Shown here in pieces: positions 12,356 to 23,715 of a DNA stretch of 64,000 nucleotides. The stretch's first letter is position 1. Every line of letters starts with the position of its first letter. Origin of the DNA: Bimastos eiseni. Its lineage: Eukaryota; Annelida; Clitellata; Crassiclitellata; Lumbricidae. The notes beneath the pieces were generated by a model. It saw nothing but the letters and a program-made list of their open reading frames with translations. It ran no database searches and was not told the DNA's origin. Made by a program: the position numbers and the translations under genes. The DNA is taken from NCBI GenBank assembly GCA_959347315.1, contig OY365806.1:39523903-39587902 (forward strand), given 5' to 3'.

Positions 12356-12470
12356 GCAGCGGAGGAGGAGGAGGTGGTGGATGAGGAGGTGGAGGCGGAG
12401 GAAGAAAAATATGATGATGATGAAGAAAAAGAGGAGGAAGAGAAGGAGGGGGAGGGCGAGGAGGAGATAG
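12356..12470. repeat. Polypurine GGA/GAA/GAT tract
   Basis: About 115 bases are almost entirely purine on the plus strand (gga, gat, gaa and gag triplets). It is a low-complexity tract, and the ORFs crossing it on both strands (poly-E and poly-P) are artefacts. Confidence 0.85.
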
Positions 12471-12479
12471 TTGGCAAAG

Positions 12480-14810
12480 CAGTGACCGATGTCTGTCTGT
12501 ACGCACAGCAATAAGTTTGTCCTCTATTTTAAAATACGTCTGCGTAACCATTACAGTAATTATTATGACCAACACTGGTTGGTTATGCACACGATATATG
12601 AACCTTTTATGTGGCATAATCATATACTCATCATTATTCTCAGCATGAGAGGTTTATGTAAGATCCGACTACTTTAGTGTCTTTAGTGTCTGCAGTTTAC
12701 AGACATCACCTTGTCAATGACACTGTCTTATTTTATGCATTGCATCAGACACGACAGTGTGTCAAGGTGGTCCACAGGCGTCTGTTTTCCAGACAAGAAT
12801 TAATTGATGCTGCACTGACAAGAAGGGTCACATGATATGTCTGATTCAGCGTTTCAGTGAGCTTGTTTCATCAGTTCAGATGATCAGAAATTGTCTAGTT
12901 AAATACACATTTTCTAACCAATAATAATTGCAACAGGCAATGTCGGTCTTTAGTGTCTGATCAAGCAGTAGTAATGTAAGGCAATGCAGCAGATATTATG
13001 TATGTCTTATCTACTATCAGTCACTCACGTCATGCAATGAATCATTCGGGATAGCAGACAGACACGCACGTATACATGTACGTGCAATCAGACGCATACA
13101 ACCAGCCATTCAGCCAGCAATTGTCTGTCTAGTCGTCTGTCTCTTGACACAGGCGATAATTGGTCGCCTCGGTCGTTCATCATCCGCTCAGAACAGTCTG
13201 CTTCCCACACTTCATTACAGACGACGATAATTTATACGGCGCCAGCTGAAAGAATCCGCGTGAAAGGTTGTCTATCCTCGGATGGTGTTGCAGGCGTTGA
13301 GGTTGGTCGTTCATCCCTTCATTCATTCGATTGGTCGGTCGATCGAAGAGCGTGAGGTACGGACAGAAGAAGATGGTCGCTGGCTACCATATGAGCTAAA
13401 TGTAAAATGGTGTGATAATGCTGATGTCCGGTTGCTTACCATTCTTCGAAGCCTGGCGCCGTATAAATAAGCGTCGTCTGTAATGAAGTCATCGGTGATC
13501 TCTCAAACCGAAGGTGTCCAAACGCTCATTCCACAGTCTTTAGTCTTGACCATGGAATCATCCTGATGCTCATGATGGAAGGCTGGTAGGTCACCGTATA
13601 CGTGTATTTATGTGAGAAAGTACGCATCAGGGCGCTGGCATTGCAGTTGCGCAGTGTATCGTCTTACTCACACCGCGTTGCCACTTACCGACACGAAAGC
13701 TGCCCTCTTTAGCAGAAGCCTCACGTCGGCACCCACTGCTGCTCCTTGTCAGGTCAAACAGAAACACCTTGCACTGCAGCAGTGACTGCACTCTTGATTG
13801 CTGAATATGGCAAAATATTATTCTTGCCAAGCTATATCTATTGACACCACGTCACTAATTCATCCTTTTTGACAGGCCTTTGTATCGTAGAATTGCACAC
13901 GTTGCCTCTTTAATGACACTCCAAAAGATATCCTAGTCGGATATCCCTGACAAGGGGGCCTGACTTGTCCTATAAAACACTTTCTTAAGCCCGTCTCATT
14001 GGCATTTCTAGCAACTGGGTCATATATTAACCTGATTAATGTTTAAGTCGCCCTCGTAAGAGTTTTGTTTGCCTCGAACCTGTATAATCTAAAGAGTAGC
14101 AACAGCCACTTGGTGACCTGTTCCAGTTTGCGCGAGAATCTATATAGTTAGAAAATGCCTTTTGGCGATAAATCAAGACTATTGGGAGAAAATGTCGAGT
14201 CACATGCGTCGAGGGTATCCTAAGACAGGCTAAGAGACTCACTGGTTTTGAACGAATCCCAAAACCCAGCTTTGCGGCGATAGCTACGCAGCCATTACCT
14301 TTCCCTTACTAGAGCCCAACGTACCGAACGGGCCCCCTAGCCGTGGTTGGCCACATTGAGCGGCATATATATTGATCCATGCTCCTCATAGCTGCAGTGG
14401 AGAAATTCCACCACACGTATACCCAGAGCGTAGATGCGAGATCGTGGAGTGATTATTTAGATTGGCACTTGCATTCATGCTGTGAAATAATGCCATTAAT
14501 TTAGAAACAGTTTCATTGTGTATTGAAGCTGCGCAACAAAAACGACGAGAAACACAGCACTAATGGCGAGACAATGCAATACAAGACAATTGAACAGTCT
14601 GTTATACTGTGCTCCTCTTTCGCTGGTCATTATTTCGCTAGAGTTTCAAGTGTTACTCGTCAATCCTCTCTACAACAAAGACGCATAGCAACGACAAAAA
14701 TTCTGATACAGTGACGACGTTGTGATAATGACGACCATAATGATTATGACGACGATAGCAATAGATACCACTGAAACAATTCATATGTTAAACCAGCGAC
14801 TGAGTAATTC
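12480..14810. other. Intergenic, nothing recognised
   Basis: AT-rich sequence with many stop codons in all frames. Short ORFs such as the one at 13282-13470 have no recognisable domain. Confidence 0.45.
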
Positions 14811-14816
14811 TCCCTG

Positions 14817-15020
14817 GTGGTGGTGTGTTGTGATGGGTGTATGATGGTGATGTGGGGTAGTGGTGTGTCGTGATGGGTGTGTGGTGGTGATATGAGGTGG
14901 TGGTGATGTGGGGTGGTGGTGTGTCGTGATGGGTGTGTGGTGGTGATGTGGGGTAGTGGTGTGTCGTGATGGGTGTGTGGTGGTGATATGAGGTAGTGGA
15001 TATGTGGGGTGGTGGTTGTA
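14817..15020. repeat. Minisatellite of GGTGGTGATG/GTGTGTCGTGATGGGT blocks
   Basis: The blocks gtgtcgtgatgggtgtgtgg and tggtgatgtggggtagtg recur in order four or more times with substitutions. It is a tandem array without coding potential. Confidence 0.85.
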
Positions 15021-15170
15021 GTAGTGGTGACAGCGATGATATTGGTGCTTTAATAAATAGTGGCTAAATTATGATTCTGGTAATTGCAATGATGATAAGG
15101 ATTTCGTTGGAGGTAGGCCGACTACTAGTAAAATAATGATGAAAACGACGATGTCCGTCCGTCCGTCCTT

Positions 15171-15203
15171 CCATTAATCCATCCATCCATCCATCCATCC
15201 ATA

Positions 15204-15234
<31 letters not shown>

Positions 15235-15235
15235 T

Positions 15236-15270
<35 letters not shown>

Positions 15271-15274
15271 TTAC
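15171..15274. repeat. Compound tetranucleotide microsatellite
   Basis: Consecutive arrays of (ATCC)n, then (ATCT)n, then (GTCT)n, then (ATCT)n. Confidence 0.95.
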
Positions 15275-15514
15275 TTAAGTAGATCTGTCCACTCTGGCCA
15301 ATCGCTTCAGTCTATTCGTTCGCAACACAGAATGTATCTTATAAAATTGTTTATCCACCGCATGTTAATCCTCTTCATCTAATAATACTAGCGAAATCTT
15401 CTGAATGCAGTTGTAGCGCCACCGATTGATGCATTGCGCATTATACACAGGCGCTATAGAAGTACAACCGCATGTACAATAAAAAGCCTTGCCATCGCCA
15501 CTGGAGCTCGTGCC

Positions 15515-15520
15515 TTTATT
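15515..15520 (-). promoter_or_regulatory. Candidate polyadenylation signal for the innexin
   Basis: AATAAA on the minus strand, about 345 bases downstream of the innexin stop codon. It is the first canonical signal I noticed on that side, so the assignment is positional inference. Confidence 0.35.
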
Positions 15521-15862
15521 CAGCACCACTATTTCAACCAAATAACGGTACAATAAGTAGAAATATTTATCGATGTCCTTCTTGGACAGTGGTGGTATCG
15601 GGAGAGACTCCAGCATTTCCATGAGATTTTACAAAGATATCACTCACCCAATGAACCATGCGATCCAAGCATTCTAAAATTTACGAACATGTATACATGG
15701 CTCCAGTTAATATTTGACGCCTTTACGTTGTTGCTGCTAATAATGGTAGCTCACTATGTCACCGACCAGAATAACCACATTCAAACAGAGGCATTTAACG
15801 ATGAACATTGCATCGTCAGCTTTAACAAAGTGGTTTAGTACAGCGAAAAACACATCCGTTCG

Positions 15863-17104
15863 TCAGACGACTTCTAGAAGATGTCCTGCGGTATTCGTTC
15901 GCGGTTTTCCAACGTGTTTACGTCCGCTCTTTTCAGCAATGGACCTGCGTTCGAGACTGTAGTTGTTCCACAGTCCGCAGATGACTTCCCCTGCAACCAC
16001 CTCGCCCATGTTGATGCCTATCAGTCGCACGATAAACATTCCGTCCCGGCGCAGGTAGTTCTCTGCAAACTTGGCGAGGATGCCGGCCTCGCGCTGGGTG
16101 GCGTCAAAGGCTCGCAGCTGTTTGCGGATATACTGAATGTGTCCTGGCCAGTAGAGGGCACGGAAGAGCCATCGGAGGAAGTTGATGGACGTTATGATGG
16201 CCAGGAAGACGTACCAGAACCAGATGAAGATGAAGAGCTTCTCGTTGAAGAGGTTTATCGTCAGTGCGCACTGAACGATGTAGTTGTGCACCCGAGACTG
16301 GTGTCGGATCTCGAATTCGCACAGTGTGATGCGTGGGAATCGCTCGGAGTGGCTCCAGTCCTGTCCGCGCATCATTCGCTCGACGATGTGTATTCCGTAG
16401 AGGTGGTAGTCGATCTTGAGAAAGATCTCGAGTAGGAAGAGCTGGCCAATTGCGTTGAAGAGATAGAGCAACTTGATGGCCATGTAACCGGAGATGAGGT
16501 AATTGCCGTAGAGTTTACCGCCGACGACGCAGCAGAACTTGGCAATGACATGCTTGATGCGGACCATGCACCCGGTTCGATACTCCCTCTGAGCCAATAG
16601 GTAGCGGTCCATCTGGTTGACTATGTAGCGAATAGCCTTCTCACGGATCTCGAGGTAGTGTGCCTGCGAGCAGTGACGCGAGGCGTCCATGATGGCCGCC
16701 ATGTTGATGCCCGACCGCTTGTTGACGAATCTCCAGAGGAGACACGGTACGAAGGCGAGTATGCCCTGGAATAGAAGGATCAAAGGAACCCACTGGTAGT
16801 AGCTGATCATCTGACGGTTCTTCTGCTTCGAGAACTGTTCTCGAGGAATTGTCTGCTCGATCGGAAGGAAGTAAGTGTTACTCACCCAACAGATCGAGTC
16901 GGCGTAGTCTCGGTGGCTGTCCGTGAATTGGGCCGGACACCAGCAGTTGAGAGGCTTGCCCACAAACTGTTTCGTACTGACGAGAAATCCAAAGCAGACG
17001 AGGATGATGACCGTGTGTTGACGACTCAGTCGGTCAACGTAGTCATCGTCCATACGAAACTTAAGTTCGCGAATGCTCAGCACCGACTTAAACAGACGAT
17101 CCAT
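15863..17104 (-). CDS. Innexin (gap-junction channel protein)
   Basis: Four-pass membrane protein of the innexin/pannexin superfamily. It forms hexameric hemichannels and gap junctions that pass ions and small molecules between neighbouring cells. The frame is intact, 413 aa, typical for the family. I start at the ATG at 17104 (MDRLFKSV); the in-frame GTG just upstream is not a plausible start. The N-terminus is cytoplasmic and TM1 is at about 31-48. Extracellular loop 1 has Cys53, Cys55 and Cys72. The innexin signature YYQWV at 102-106 opens TM2 (to about 124). TM3 is at about 206-230. Extracellular loop 2 has Cys262 and Cys279, and TM4 is at about 286-312. A roughly 100-residue cytoplasmic tail follows. 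Loop cysteines and signature are retained, so it should be functional. The coding region has no intron. Presence of an innexin argues for a protostome (or cnidarian) host. Confidence 0.96.
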   Translation of the reverse strand: MDRLFKSVLSIRELKFRMDDDYVDRLSRQHTVIILVCFGFLVSTKQFVGKPLNCWCPAQFTDSHRDYADSICWVSNTYFLPIEQTIPREQFSKQKNRQMISYYQWVPLILLFQGILAFVPCLLWRFVNKRSGINMAAIMDASRHCSQAHYLEIREKAIRYIVNQMDRYLLAQREYRTGCMVRIKHVIAKFCCVVGGKLYGNYLISGYMAIKLLYLFNAIGQLFLLEIFLKIDYHLYGIHIVERMMRGQDWSHSERFPRITLCEFEIRHQSRVHNYIVQCALTINLFNEKLFIFIWFWYVFLAIITSINFLRWLFRALYWPGHIQYIRKQLRAFDATQREAGILAKFAENYLRRDGMFIVRLIGINMGEVVAGEVICGLWNNYSLERRSIAEKSGRKHVGKPRTNTAGHLLEVV

Positions 17105-17109
17105 CACAA

Positions 17110-18140
17110 CAGCCCGAGAGATTCCGAATAGACAGATGCGTTATCTTCCTGTCATCATCCGAGAAGCATTTTACCATTCGCAATACCTAATGGGTGACTT
17201 AGACAGGCGATCTGTTATAAAGAAACCTTCGTCCAGGAGTAAGGGTATGGTATGTTGCAATTGCTTCATCTGTGACAATGATTATCTACCATGTAGTACT
17301 CATATATGCAACTGACGAAGTAATATTTCAAGCGATTACTTAATGATTCACTATAGCAGCCTCATTACTAACCAGAAATAATTATTTTCACCTGCAGTGT
17401 AACTAGACGTCCTGAAATAATTTTATGGAGTTGAGATATGAAATATCAGCTTCAGCCTTGAACCACCTGCCTGCAGCCAACCTGTAGAAATTTGACACTT
17501 TTTCGCATTTTCTTTTTCGATTGAGAATGTAAAGTTCCGATTTTCACTACAGATGTAAATGCCGCTAAAGAACTGTCGATAAAACTACCGATGATGTTCG
17601 CTGCTGGTCATAGGTGAGATAAGGTCAGTATGCATAGCAGTCCAATGGCGTGCATGTCGATCATTTGATCAGTGAATGAGGACAACGAGAAACGCAGAGA
17701 ATCGTCAACTTCGATTGATCCACGTTTCCTTTGATCATCTCCACGTCCCATCGCTGCAAGGACATGGATATTCTGTTTGCTGGTGAGCTCTACACACATA
17801 CAAAATAATCGATGTAGTTATGATGACCATTTGGCACTAGATTGTTCTCATAATCACCGTCTAGATCCCAAGACAGCGACAGCGGCGTAGATTGTATCTA
17901 AGGGACAAAATGTTTGATGTTTGAATACGAGCGTGAAAGAAACAAAGAATGCGGCCTCATAATGGTAGACGGGATATCGGTCAACTTGGCTGTGCCTCTC
18001 TTTGTCATTATACTAAGAAGCATTCTGTGGCTAAAGGCAATTTACTAAATAACTGGAATAAATAATTAACTGGAAAATTCTTTCTTTGCAGTCAATTTTA
18101 CTTATATTAGATCACTGAATGTGCAGTGTCATTCTTGCTG
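17110..18140. other. Upstream flank of the innexin, nothing recognised
   Basis: It presumably contains the innexin promoter on the minus strand, but I could not identify a convincing TATA box or other core element. No further gene is seen. Confidence 0.4.
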
Positions 18141-18142
18141 GA

Positions 18143-18355
18143 CTCATTATCTAAAGGGCACAAGTATATCGGAAATCTCTGAAAACAATTTGTTCTAACT
18201 CTACTCCACTCTCCCCTAAATCTCAATTAGCCAATCGAGAGTTCGGAGAGAGTGGAATAAAAATCGAGAGTTCGGGAAGCGTGGGGTAAAACTTGGGCAA
18301 ATTTTTTTCAGAGAGTGCCGATATACTTGTGCCCTTTAGCCAGCTGGATAATGAG
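18143..18355. mobile_element. Fold-back MITE, about 213 bp
   Basis: The left end CTCATTATC..TAAAGGGCACAAG and right end are inverted copies. The stretch TAAAGGGCACAAGTATATCG followed by CTCTGAAAA occurs at both ends in opposite orientation, giving a terminal inverted repeat of about 30 bp. It has no coding capacity. The superfamily is not assigned because the target duplication is not clear. Confidence 0.75.
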
Positions 18356-18454
18356 TACACTGACCGTAAGCTGTCGGCGGGAAGATGGGATGGTGACTGG
18401 TGAGGTAGAGGAGTCAGGACAGGCTACCCGCCCGCGGAAACTTAAAAATATTAG

Positions 18455-18654
18455 TTTCGCAAAAACTCTGAAATTTGAAATAAAAACGTAACAATTTAAT
18501 TTGCTACATTCTAAAATGTATAAGTAAATGCATAGATTGTGATCATTGTATGCTACCAAATTTATTTGGTGCCGTAGCTAATAATTTTAGCGGCATTTCT
18601 TTTGACAATACTCCTGCGTTCCGCCACATTTTTTCTCGAAAAAAACACTGGGTT
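18455..18654 (+). mobile_element. Right-end fragment of a non-autonomous hAT family
   Basis: It shares its body (AAAACTCTG.AAT, ACATTCTAAAAT, GCGTTC.G.CAC) and its right end (TCTCGAAAAAAACACTG) with the complete element at 21335-22347 and the fragment at 25728-25918. The left end is missing here. Confidence 0.7.
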
Positions 18655-18757
18655 TTCCCATACATATTAGCATAGGCCTACGCTCGTCGTTAACTAAGGA
18701 GTTAAAGGACTGCTCTTCTTCTCGTTATTCGTATGTAATCAAGCTTAAAGCGAGGAC

Positions 18758-18905
18758 GTCAATAAAATGTACAATAATCGATCGTAAAATACATTGACGT
18801 CATCTCTGTAATCCAACATGTTATACTTTCATTGTGGCGTTGTTGACGATGACGTCAACTTAGCTATCGTAATGACGTCATCGTAATGTTTATATAGATG
18901 CAAAT
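18758..18905 (+). promoter_or_regulatory. CRE cluster with TATA and octamer-like sites
   Basis: Three exact TGACGTCA sites lie at 18795-18802, 18850-18857 and 18873-18880, and a half-like GGACGTCAA lies at about 18757. TTTATATAG follows at 18889 and the octamer ATGCAAAT at 18898-18905. TGACGTCA is the CREB/ATF site and ATGCAAAT the POU octamer (established). That they form a real promoter here is inference. An ATG at 18904 opens a short basic ORF that runs into the hAT element at 18982. Confidence 0.4.
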
Positions 18906-19455
18906 GGCGTCAAGCGGAAATCGACGACGTAAACAAAGCAAATGCAGCGAAAGGGAAATATATTGTATATACAACGTAAGGCAGTGTTTCCCAACCTTTT
19001 TCAAGTCGCGACCCACTTTTATAGTCGTCTGGTTACCTGCGACCACCGTCACGTTTGCATATGCCATAAGACCTAGGTCAACAACGACCTCAGTTGAAGG
19101 TACATAAAGCACAATTGAAACAGATTTATCGGAATATAATTACAACTGTAATGCAACCAAATATTTTAATAATATTCAATTTAATTACTTGCATCTGGGC
19201 AAAAAATTTCAGAATTCGAGGAGTGCGGCGGCTGAGTTTTTGTTAAAGCCAACCTGGCAACCTCAAATCATGATTTGTATCTGGCTATTTATATAGCGCC
19301 TCATAAGAACCTCTCGAAGGCGCAAAAATCATCCTCGGCATTCATTCTATTTCTTGCCTTGATACGAAGAAGCGTTGACAATCCACAGAGATGGAGGTAA
19401 AAAATGGAACTAAAACTCGAAAGTCGAACATGGTGACATTTGGATATAGGCCTAT

Positions 19456-19705
19456 GTGTGGCATAGTGGCCGATCGGTTAGAGCGGTCAGCCCGTAACAT
19501 TCAGTGTGCGCTGAGTGAGCGGGTTCGACCCTCGTCCGGGGAGTCAATGTGTAGGGACCTTGAGCAAGTCTTTCGCGCGCAAATGCTCTACAGTACAACT
19601 GCAGTTGCGCCGTCGCCTCGACGGTGTGTGTGCACTTCAGAGCAAAAAATGTTGGAGCAATGGCGGTATCAAATTTCGGTAATAAATAAATAAATAAATA
19701 AATAT
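19456..19705 (+). mobile_element. tRNA-headed SINE, copy 1, nested in a hAT
   Basis: The head resembles a tRNA with a pol III box A (GTGGCCGATCGGTTAGAGCGG-like, about 19466-19485) and box B GGGTTCGACCC (19521-19531). The body has GACCTTGAGCAAGTC and ACTGCAGTTG.GCCGTCG. The 3' end is GCGGTATCAAAT followed by (TAAA)n. It matches the copy at 38158-38402. It does not fold as a functional tRNA gene. Confidence 0.88.
19521..19531 (+). promoter_or_regulatory. Pol III box B of the SINE
   Basis: GGGTTCGACCC matches the B-box consensus GGTTCGANNCC. With the upstream A-box-like sequence it would form a type 2 internal pol III promoter. Confidence 0.75.
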
Positions 19706-19984
19706 CACTGCTACAAGCATGAACTAAGTCAATACTTATTTCTCAGGCCTAGAATCGGATAACATAGACTAGACGGTATACCCGCAGTCACCATAAGTAA
19801 GTAAAATTAAAATTATTATATAATGTTAAAACGTGTTAAAAAGCATTGAAAAACGAAATTTATTTTAAAAACTTCATACTTAAATTTCCTAAGATAATTT
19901 CGCTAATTCCTATAAGCCGCCGCAACCCCCAGAAAACACTTGAAGGGGGTCGCGATCCCCAGGTTGGGAACTACTAACGTAAAG

Positions 19985-20697
19985 AGTAAATCAGGGGTGT
20001 CTTCAATTTCAATGTTGCCTAAGATACCCATTCATCCTCGTAATGTTAGCAATGTCACTGTCGTTCTAATCCACTTCTATCGAGGCTTCCTAACCACGCC
20101 GAATCAAACCTCTGTGGTTCTCTCTTTATATCTGTTCCTGTCCTACTGTCAGTTTCTGTCGATGTCATTAGTTCACCGTCCAGCTTAATCCGGTTTCATT
20201 CTAAAACTTTCCCCTCCCTCTTTTACTCCCATCCATTTATATTTGATTTCCATTTGCTCGTCCAGTCTAATCTCTCGAATCCCTTCCTCCCTTCCCCTAT
20301 TTATATGACTCCCTTCTCCTATTCATATGCCTCCCACTCTCCATCCCTCTCTCTGCCTCGGTGTCTTCCTCGTATATGACGGGCACCGACAAGAGCGTTC
20401 AGTCAATCGATCACTTCACTCGTGCGCCAAATGACACATTCACAGACGAACGTTCGCCCATACGCTCGCCCCCTTCTACCCACGTTTGTCTATGGACGCG
20501 CACCTGACTCAACCCACCCGGAAGAATAGACGGTATACGCGCCATAATATTTATTATTATCATCAGGCTTTCAATGATTTATTACAGCCTTTATTCTACC
20601 TCACTAATAAATATTAGGCTATATATTATAATTATATACCAAATCTCTAATTAATGGCAGAGTATGTTTATGTGCATCATATATATATATATATTAG
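19985..20697. other. Intergenic, pyrimidine-rich stretch
   Basis: At 20200-20370 the plus strand is rich in CTCC and CCTT. No gene or element is recognised. Confidence 0.4.
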
Positions 20698-20990
20698 ATA
20701 AGTTGCAGAGGCTTGAGTTGTGTGGATTCGGTTGTGGGCCCGACTGCTTGGAATAGACTCTTGCCTAAGAACTCGCTACTATATATTTTTATCGCTCTGA
20801 AATATGTCTTATTTTGGCCGAGGTTGGAACGGGAGCCCCTCTGAGTAGATTTCGTGAAGAGACGCTATATTAAGTTTCATTGACATGTATATATATATAT
20901 ATATATCGTAATCTTCAAAACTTCTAAAGCGCCACTTGAAAGCCAAGTGCAGGGCACCAGCCTATTCGCCAGCGCTGCGTCAAGTCATAG
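20698..20990 (+). mobile_element. Mosaic of LINE ends and dispersed repeat copy 2
   Basis: 20698-20735 matches 23162-23198 (TAAGTTGCAG.GCTTGAGTTGTG), which is LINE RT sequence in minus orientation. 20740-20885 is a plus-strand LINE 3' end, with VVGPTAWNRLLPKN in translation and then the tail GACGCTATATTAAG. After a TA microsatellite, 20923-20990 is the dispersed repeat also seen at 11286 and 29905. All pieces are fragments. Confidence 0.6.
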
Positions 20991-21334
20991 GGGTTTTTAA
21001 AGGGCAGTTCGAAGGTGGCCAGGCAGCTTTCTAGTGGTTCAGAGTAGCCGTTAAAGCGGGTATCCATTGGATGGAGAATTGGAAGATGGAGGATCAGGTG
21101 AGTCGGGGTAAGAGTTATTGAAGAGGTGAGGTGATAGTTCGGAATGGAAAGCCCAAGGGGTGAGTAATGGAACAGCCGGTATGCGGACGTTTCATTCGCG
21201 GACGATCCATCACGGGCGGTTGTTCGTCATAGAACGTTTCATCCGATGAAGTTTCTTCATGAATAATTAATGTTCTAATGCTTCACTACTTAGTATCAAT
21301 TATCTCTTCAAAGTCTTCATGTCACTACTCCAAC

Positions 21335-22347
21335 CAGTGCTTTTTCTGGCGGAACGCACCGGAACGGCGTTCCGGCACCTGTTTTTTTAAGTAAAAATTG
21401 TAGTTTTCAAAAACTCTGGAATCTATAAACAAAGCAGAAAATGTGTATGTAATTATGTTCTACAAAACCTTTTGATCGACCCGACCGATTGCTCCCAAAT
21501 TTTGCAACTCAGCTTAGCAGCTGAGGAATAACATAGGGGGTTACACTTTCCTCATGTTTGGATGAAACTTCGCGCAAACACACCCAAATTACGCCTTATT
21601 GCTAAATGCATTCATTCTAATTCAATTAGAGCAACGCCGACCTTCGTGTCTCATGTCTCGCCAATGGTGTCGATATAAAATTGGTTTCTATTCAAACTCA
21701 GCCAATAATCTGGCTTAAACGAAGGTACCACGCACAAATAAAACGAGACCAGATCGCCTTCACGTGGTGAAATCTTGATTGGGAGTTATCGGATTTATTG
21801 CCAATATAGGTTGTGTTAAACTGGTTTGCGCGGCGACCTTATTAATTACGTATAACCCTGTTCTTTAGATGTCAACAACAACAAGCAAAATAAATAATTA
21901 GATTATGGCCGACTACTTCGCGAAGCTTCTCCATTCAAGGAAGTCAGATACGGAAAAGTTAAACGAAGTCGTTCAAGATTATGTACGAGGAACCGATGAG
22001 TAAACGGAAAATTCCATAATAATTGTAGTAGGCCAACTCTAGACGCCTTTTTCTCAGACAAATAGTTTCCACAGTGTGTGTTGTTGTTATCCTTAATTTC
22101 GACCACAACTAAGATAATTTGATTGTATACGGACTACCAGGACAATTCAGCTAGTTTGATGTGCAACTTTTGATATGCTCGTTTGATTTGCAACTTTGCA
22201 ATTTCAATTTTTTTACAATATAGATTTTGTAAGTAAGTGTAGGCCTATAGATATTGTTGCATAAAATTATATTTGGTAGCTAATTTTAACGCCATTCTTT
22301 CAACAATACAGATGCGTTCTGGCACCTTTTTTCTAGAAAAAACACTG
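21335..22347. mobile_element. Non-autonomous hAT element, full length
   Basis: It starts CAGTGCTTTTTCTGG, and its right end reads in reverse complement CAGTGTTTTTTCTAG. The flanks are actccaac (21327-21334) and actttaac (22348-22355), matching at 6 of 8 positions, consistent with a decayed hAT target duplication. Just inside both ends lie GGAACGC/GCGTTC-type sequences. It has no transposase ORF. It is the reference copy for the fragments at 18455-18654 and 25728-25918. Confidence 0.8.
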
Positions 22348-22355
22348 ACTTTAAC

Positions 22356-23005
22356 CATTAAATTTCTAATAAAGTCTTATTATCATTTAGCAAGGCAACT
22401 TAAAGTTGCCACATCTCCTAACTCACTTGATGTAATTATGGTAAAAGTCTTGATTAGCAGGGCAAATTAATGTCAACTGTAGTCCAGGAAGTTGACGCGA
22501 AAATATCGTTCTTTGGTCAACAAAGTGCAATGAGCAGTGAACGGATATGGACGCTCAGACGAGTAGATTTATCTGCGAGCTATCGCACATTTGTCTCATT
22601 GCTAATTTATGCCATAGTGAATACTGACACCTTTCAGAAAATATTTGGTTTTCCCCGTATAATTTGATTCTGTGATTTGGTCATGACTTATGACAATCGT
22701 ATGCAAGTAAGAAGTCACTCGTAAAAAGCCATAATAGGCCTAATGAAATAATATTCGCCTGCAATTATGCATGAAAAAGTTATTCAAACGTTGCTTCACA
22801 TTTCTTGAAAACCTAAACTGCTACGAAGTAACGATGCAAAAACATTAATTATTCGTGATGAAACGTCCTAGGATTTAACGAGGTAATCATCCATACTTTC
22901 ACTAGACGTCCTAGAATCTGAACAGCCTTAAGTAGTTAGTGACGTCATCAGATACGTATGCTCTTTTTATAATATATAGCGCTGTGCTCGTATTGTTAGT
23001 CCACT
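22356..23005. other. Intergenic, nothing recognised
   Basis: AT-rich with only short ORFs. One TAGGCCTA lies near 22736. Confidence 0.4.
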
Positions 23006-23009
23006 AACT

Positions 23010-23605
23010 ACTGCCTTATAAGCAGAAGGATTTTGGGTGATTTGCAATGATGGCGGGGGGACGGAAAAAGTGCGGAATGCAGAGACGTTGTGCAGAGTTG
23101 AATATGGCACGGTTGTAGAACTTGACGATTTATGTGGTGACAGCTCGGTTTGTGAGTTTTAGATAAGTTGCAGGCGCTTGAGTTGTGTTGATTCAGGTTG
23201 AACATAAGAGAATTGCAGTGATCGCATTCAGAGTGAACACTGGGCAGCAATGGCGCAGGCATTTTTGAAGTCGAGCATTGGTTTGATGTGGCAGGGGTCA
23301 CGAATGTGCATGAAGCAGAGATTGAAGATGTGGTTAGAGAAGGAAATATGGGGATAAAAATTGACTTCAAGATTGGGGACAGAGGTATCAGAGGTGAAGA
23401 GGAGGAATGATGAGTTAGTAGAGAGGTGCATGAAGGATCAATAGTTGTTTTTATTTGGTTGGAAGGCCTATGTTGGCCTCTTCTATTTTGTAAGGGTTGA
23501 GTGAGAGAGGTAGGACGACATGATTGAGACATTTGAGTAACGTGCGACTGAGGTGGAAAAAGAGCCCTGGAAAATGGATGTGTAGAGTTGGGTGTCGTGT
23601 ACGTA
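23010..23605 (-). mobile_element. Decayed CR1/L2-like LINE, RT fragment
   Basis: On the minus strand the translation runs from a degenerate RT active-site box, YVHDTQLYTS (usual form YADDTQLY), through NLEVNFYPHISFSNHIFNLC to HIRDPCHIKPMLDFKNAC and QLKRLQLI. This is the order seen in CR1/L2 reverse transcriptases. Several stops and frame changes show it is inactive. Its 5' side abuts the (AAT)n tail of another element at 23606-23712. Confidence 0.75.
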
Positions 23606-23715
23606 CAGATTATTATTATTTTTATTATTATTATTATTGTTATTATTATTATTATTGTTGTTATTATTATTATGATTATGATTATTATCATTATTAATAT
23701 TACAGCAGGTTTATA
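23606..23715 (-). mobile_element. 3' tail of a LINE/SINE with (AAT)n
   Basis: The minus strand reads GGGCGCTATATAAACCTGC, then an AAT/AAC-rich microsatellite down to about 23606. It matches the shared retroposon 3' end seen at 42596-42640 and 38368-38400. It marks insertion of one retroelement into another LINE copy. Confidence 0.6.

Larger units (their letters stand above)
18982..19976. mobile_element. Non-autonomous hAT element with 8-bp target duplication
   Basis: It starts CAGTGTTTCCCAACC and ends ..GGTTGGGAACTACTA, so the termini are inverted repeats. The flanking octamers are acgtaagg (18974-18981) and acgtaaag (19977-19984), which match at 7 of 8 positions, as expected for a hAT target-site duplication. 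The element is 995 bp and encodes no transposase. It carries a decayed LINE 3' tail (about 19268-19335, minus) and a SINE (19456-19705). Confidence 0.88.

Noticed and set aside
12204..12623. Poly-proline/poly-histidine ORF on the minus strand
   Set aside because: Produced by the purine-rich simple repeat at 12356-12470.
15365..15622. 85-aa minus ORF downstream of the innexin
   Set aside because: No recognisable domain, and it lies across the likely innexin 3' UTR; treated as chance.
15881..16435. 184-aa plus-strand ORF
   Set aside because: It is the antisense shadow of the innexin; the minus-strand frame has the YYQWV signature and four membrane segments.
19466..19535. Possible genuine tRNA gene
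   Set aside because: Boxes A and B are present but there is no acceptor stem pairing, and the sequence continues into a SINE body shared with 38158-38402.
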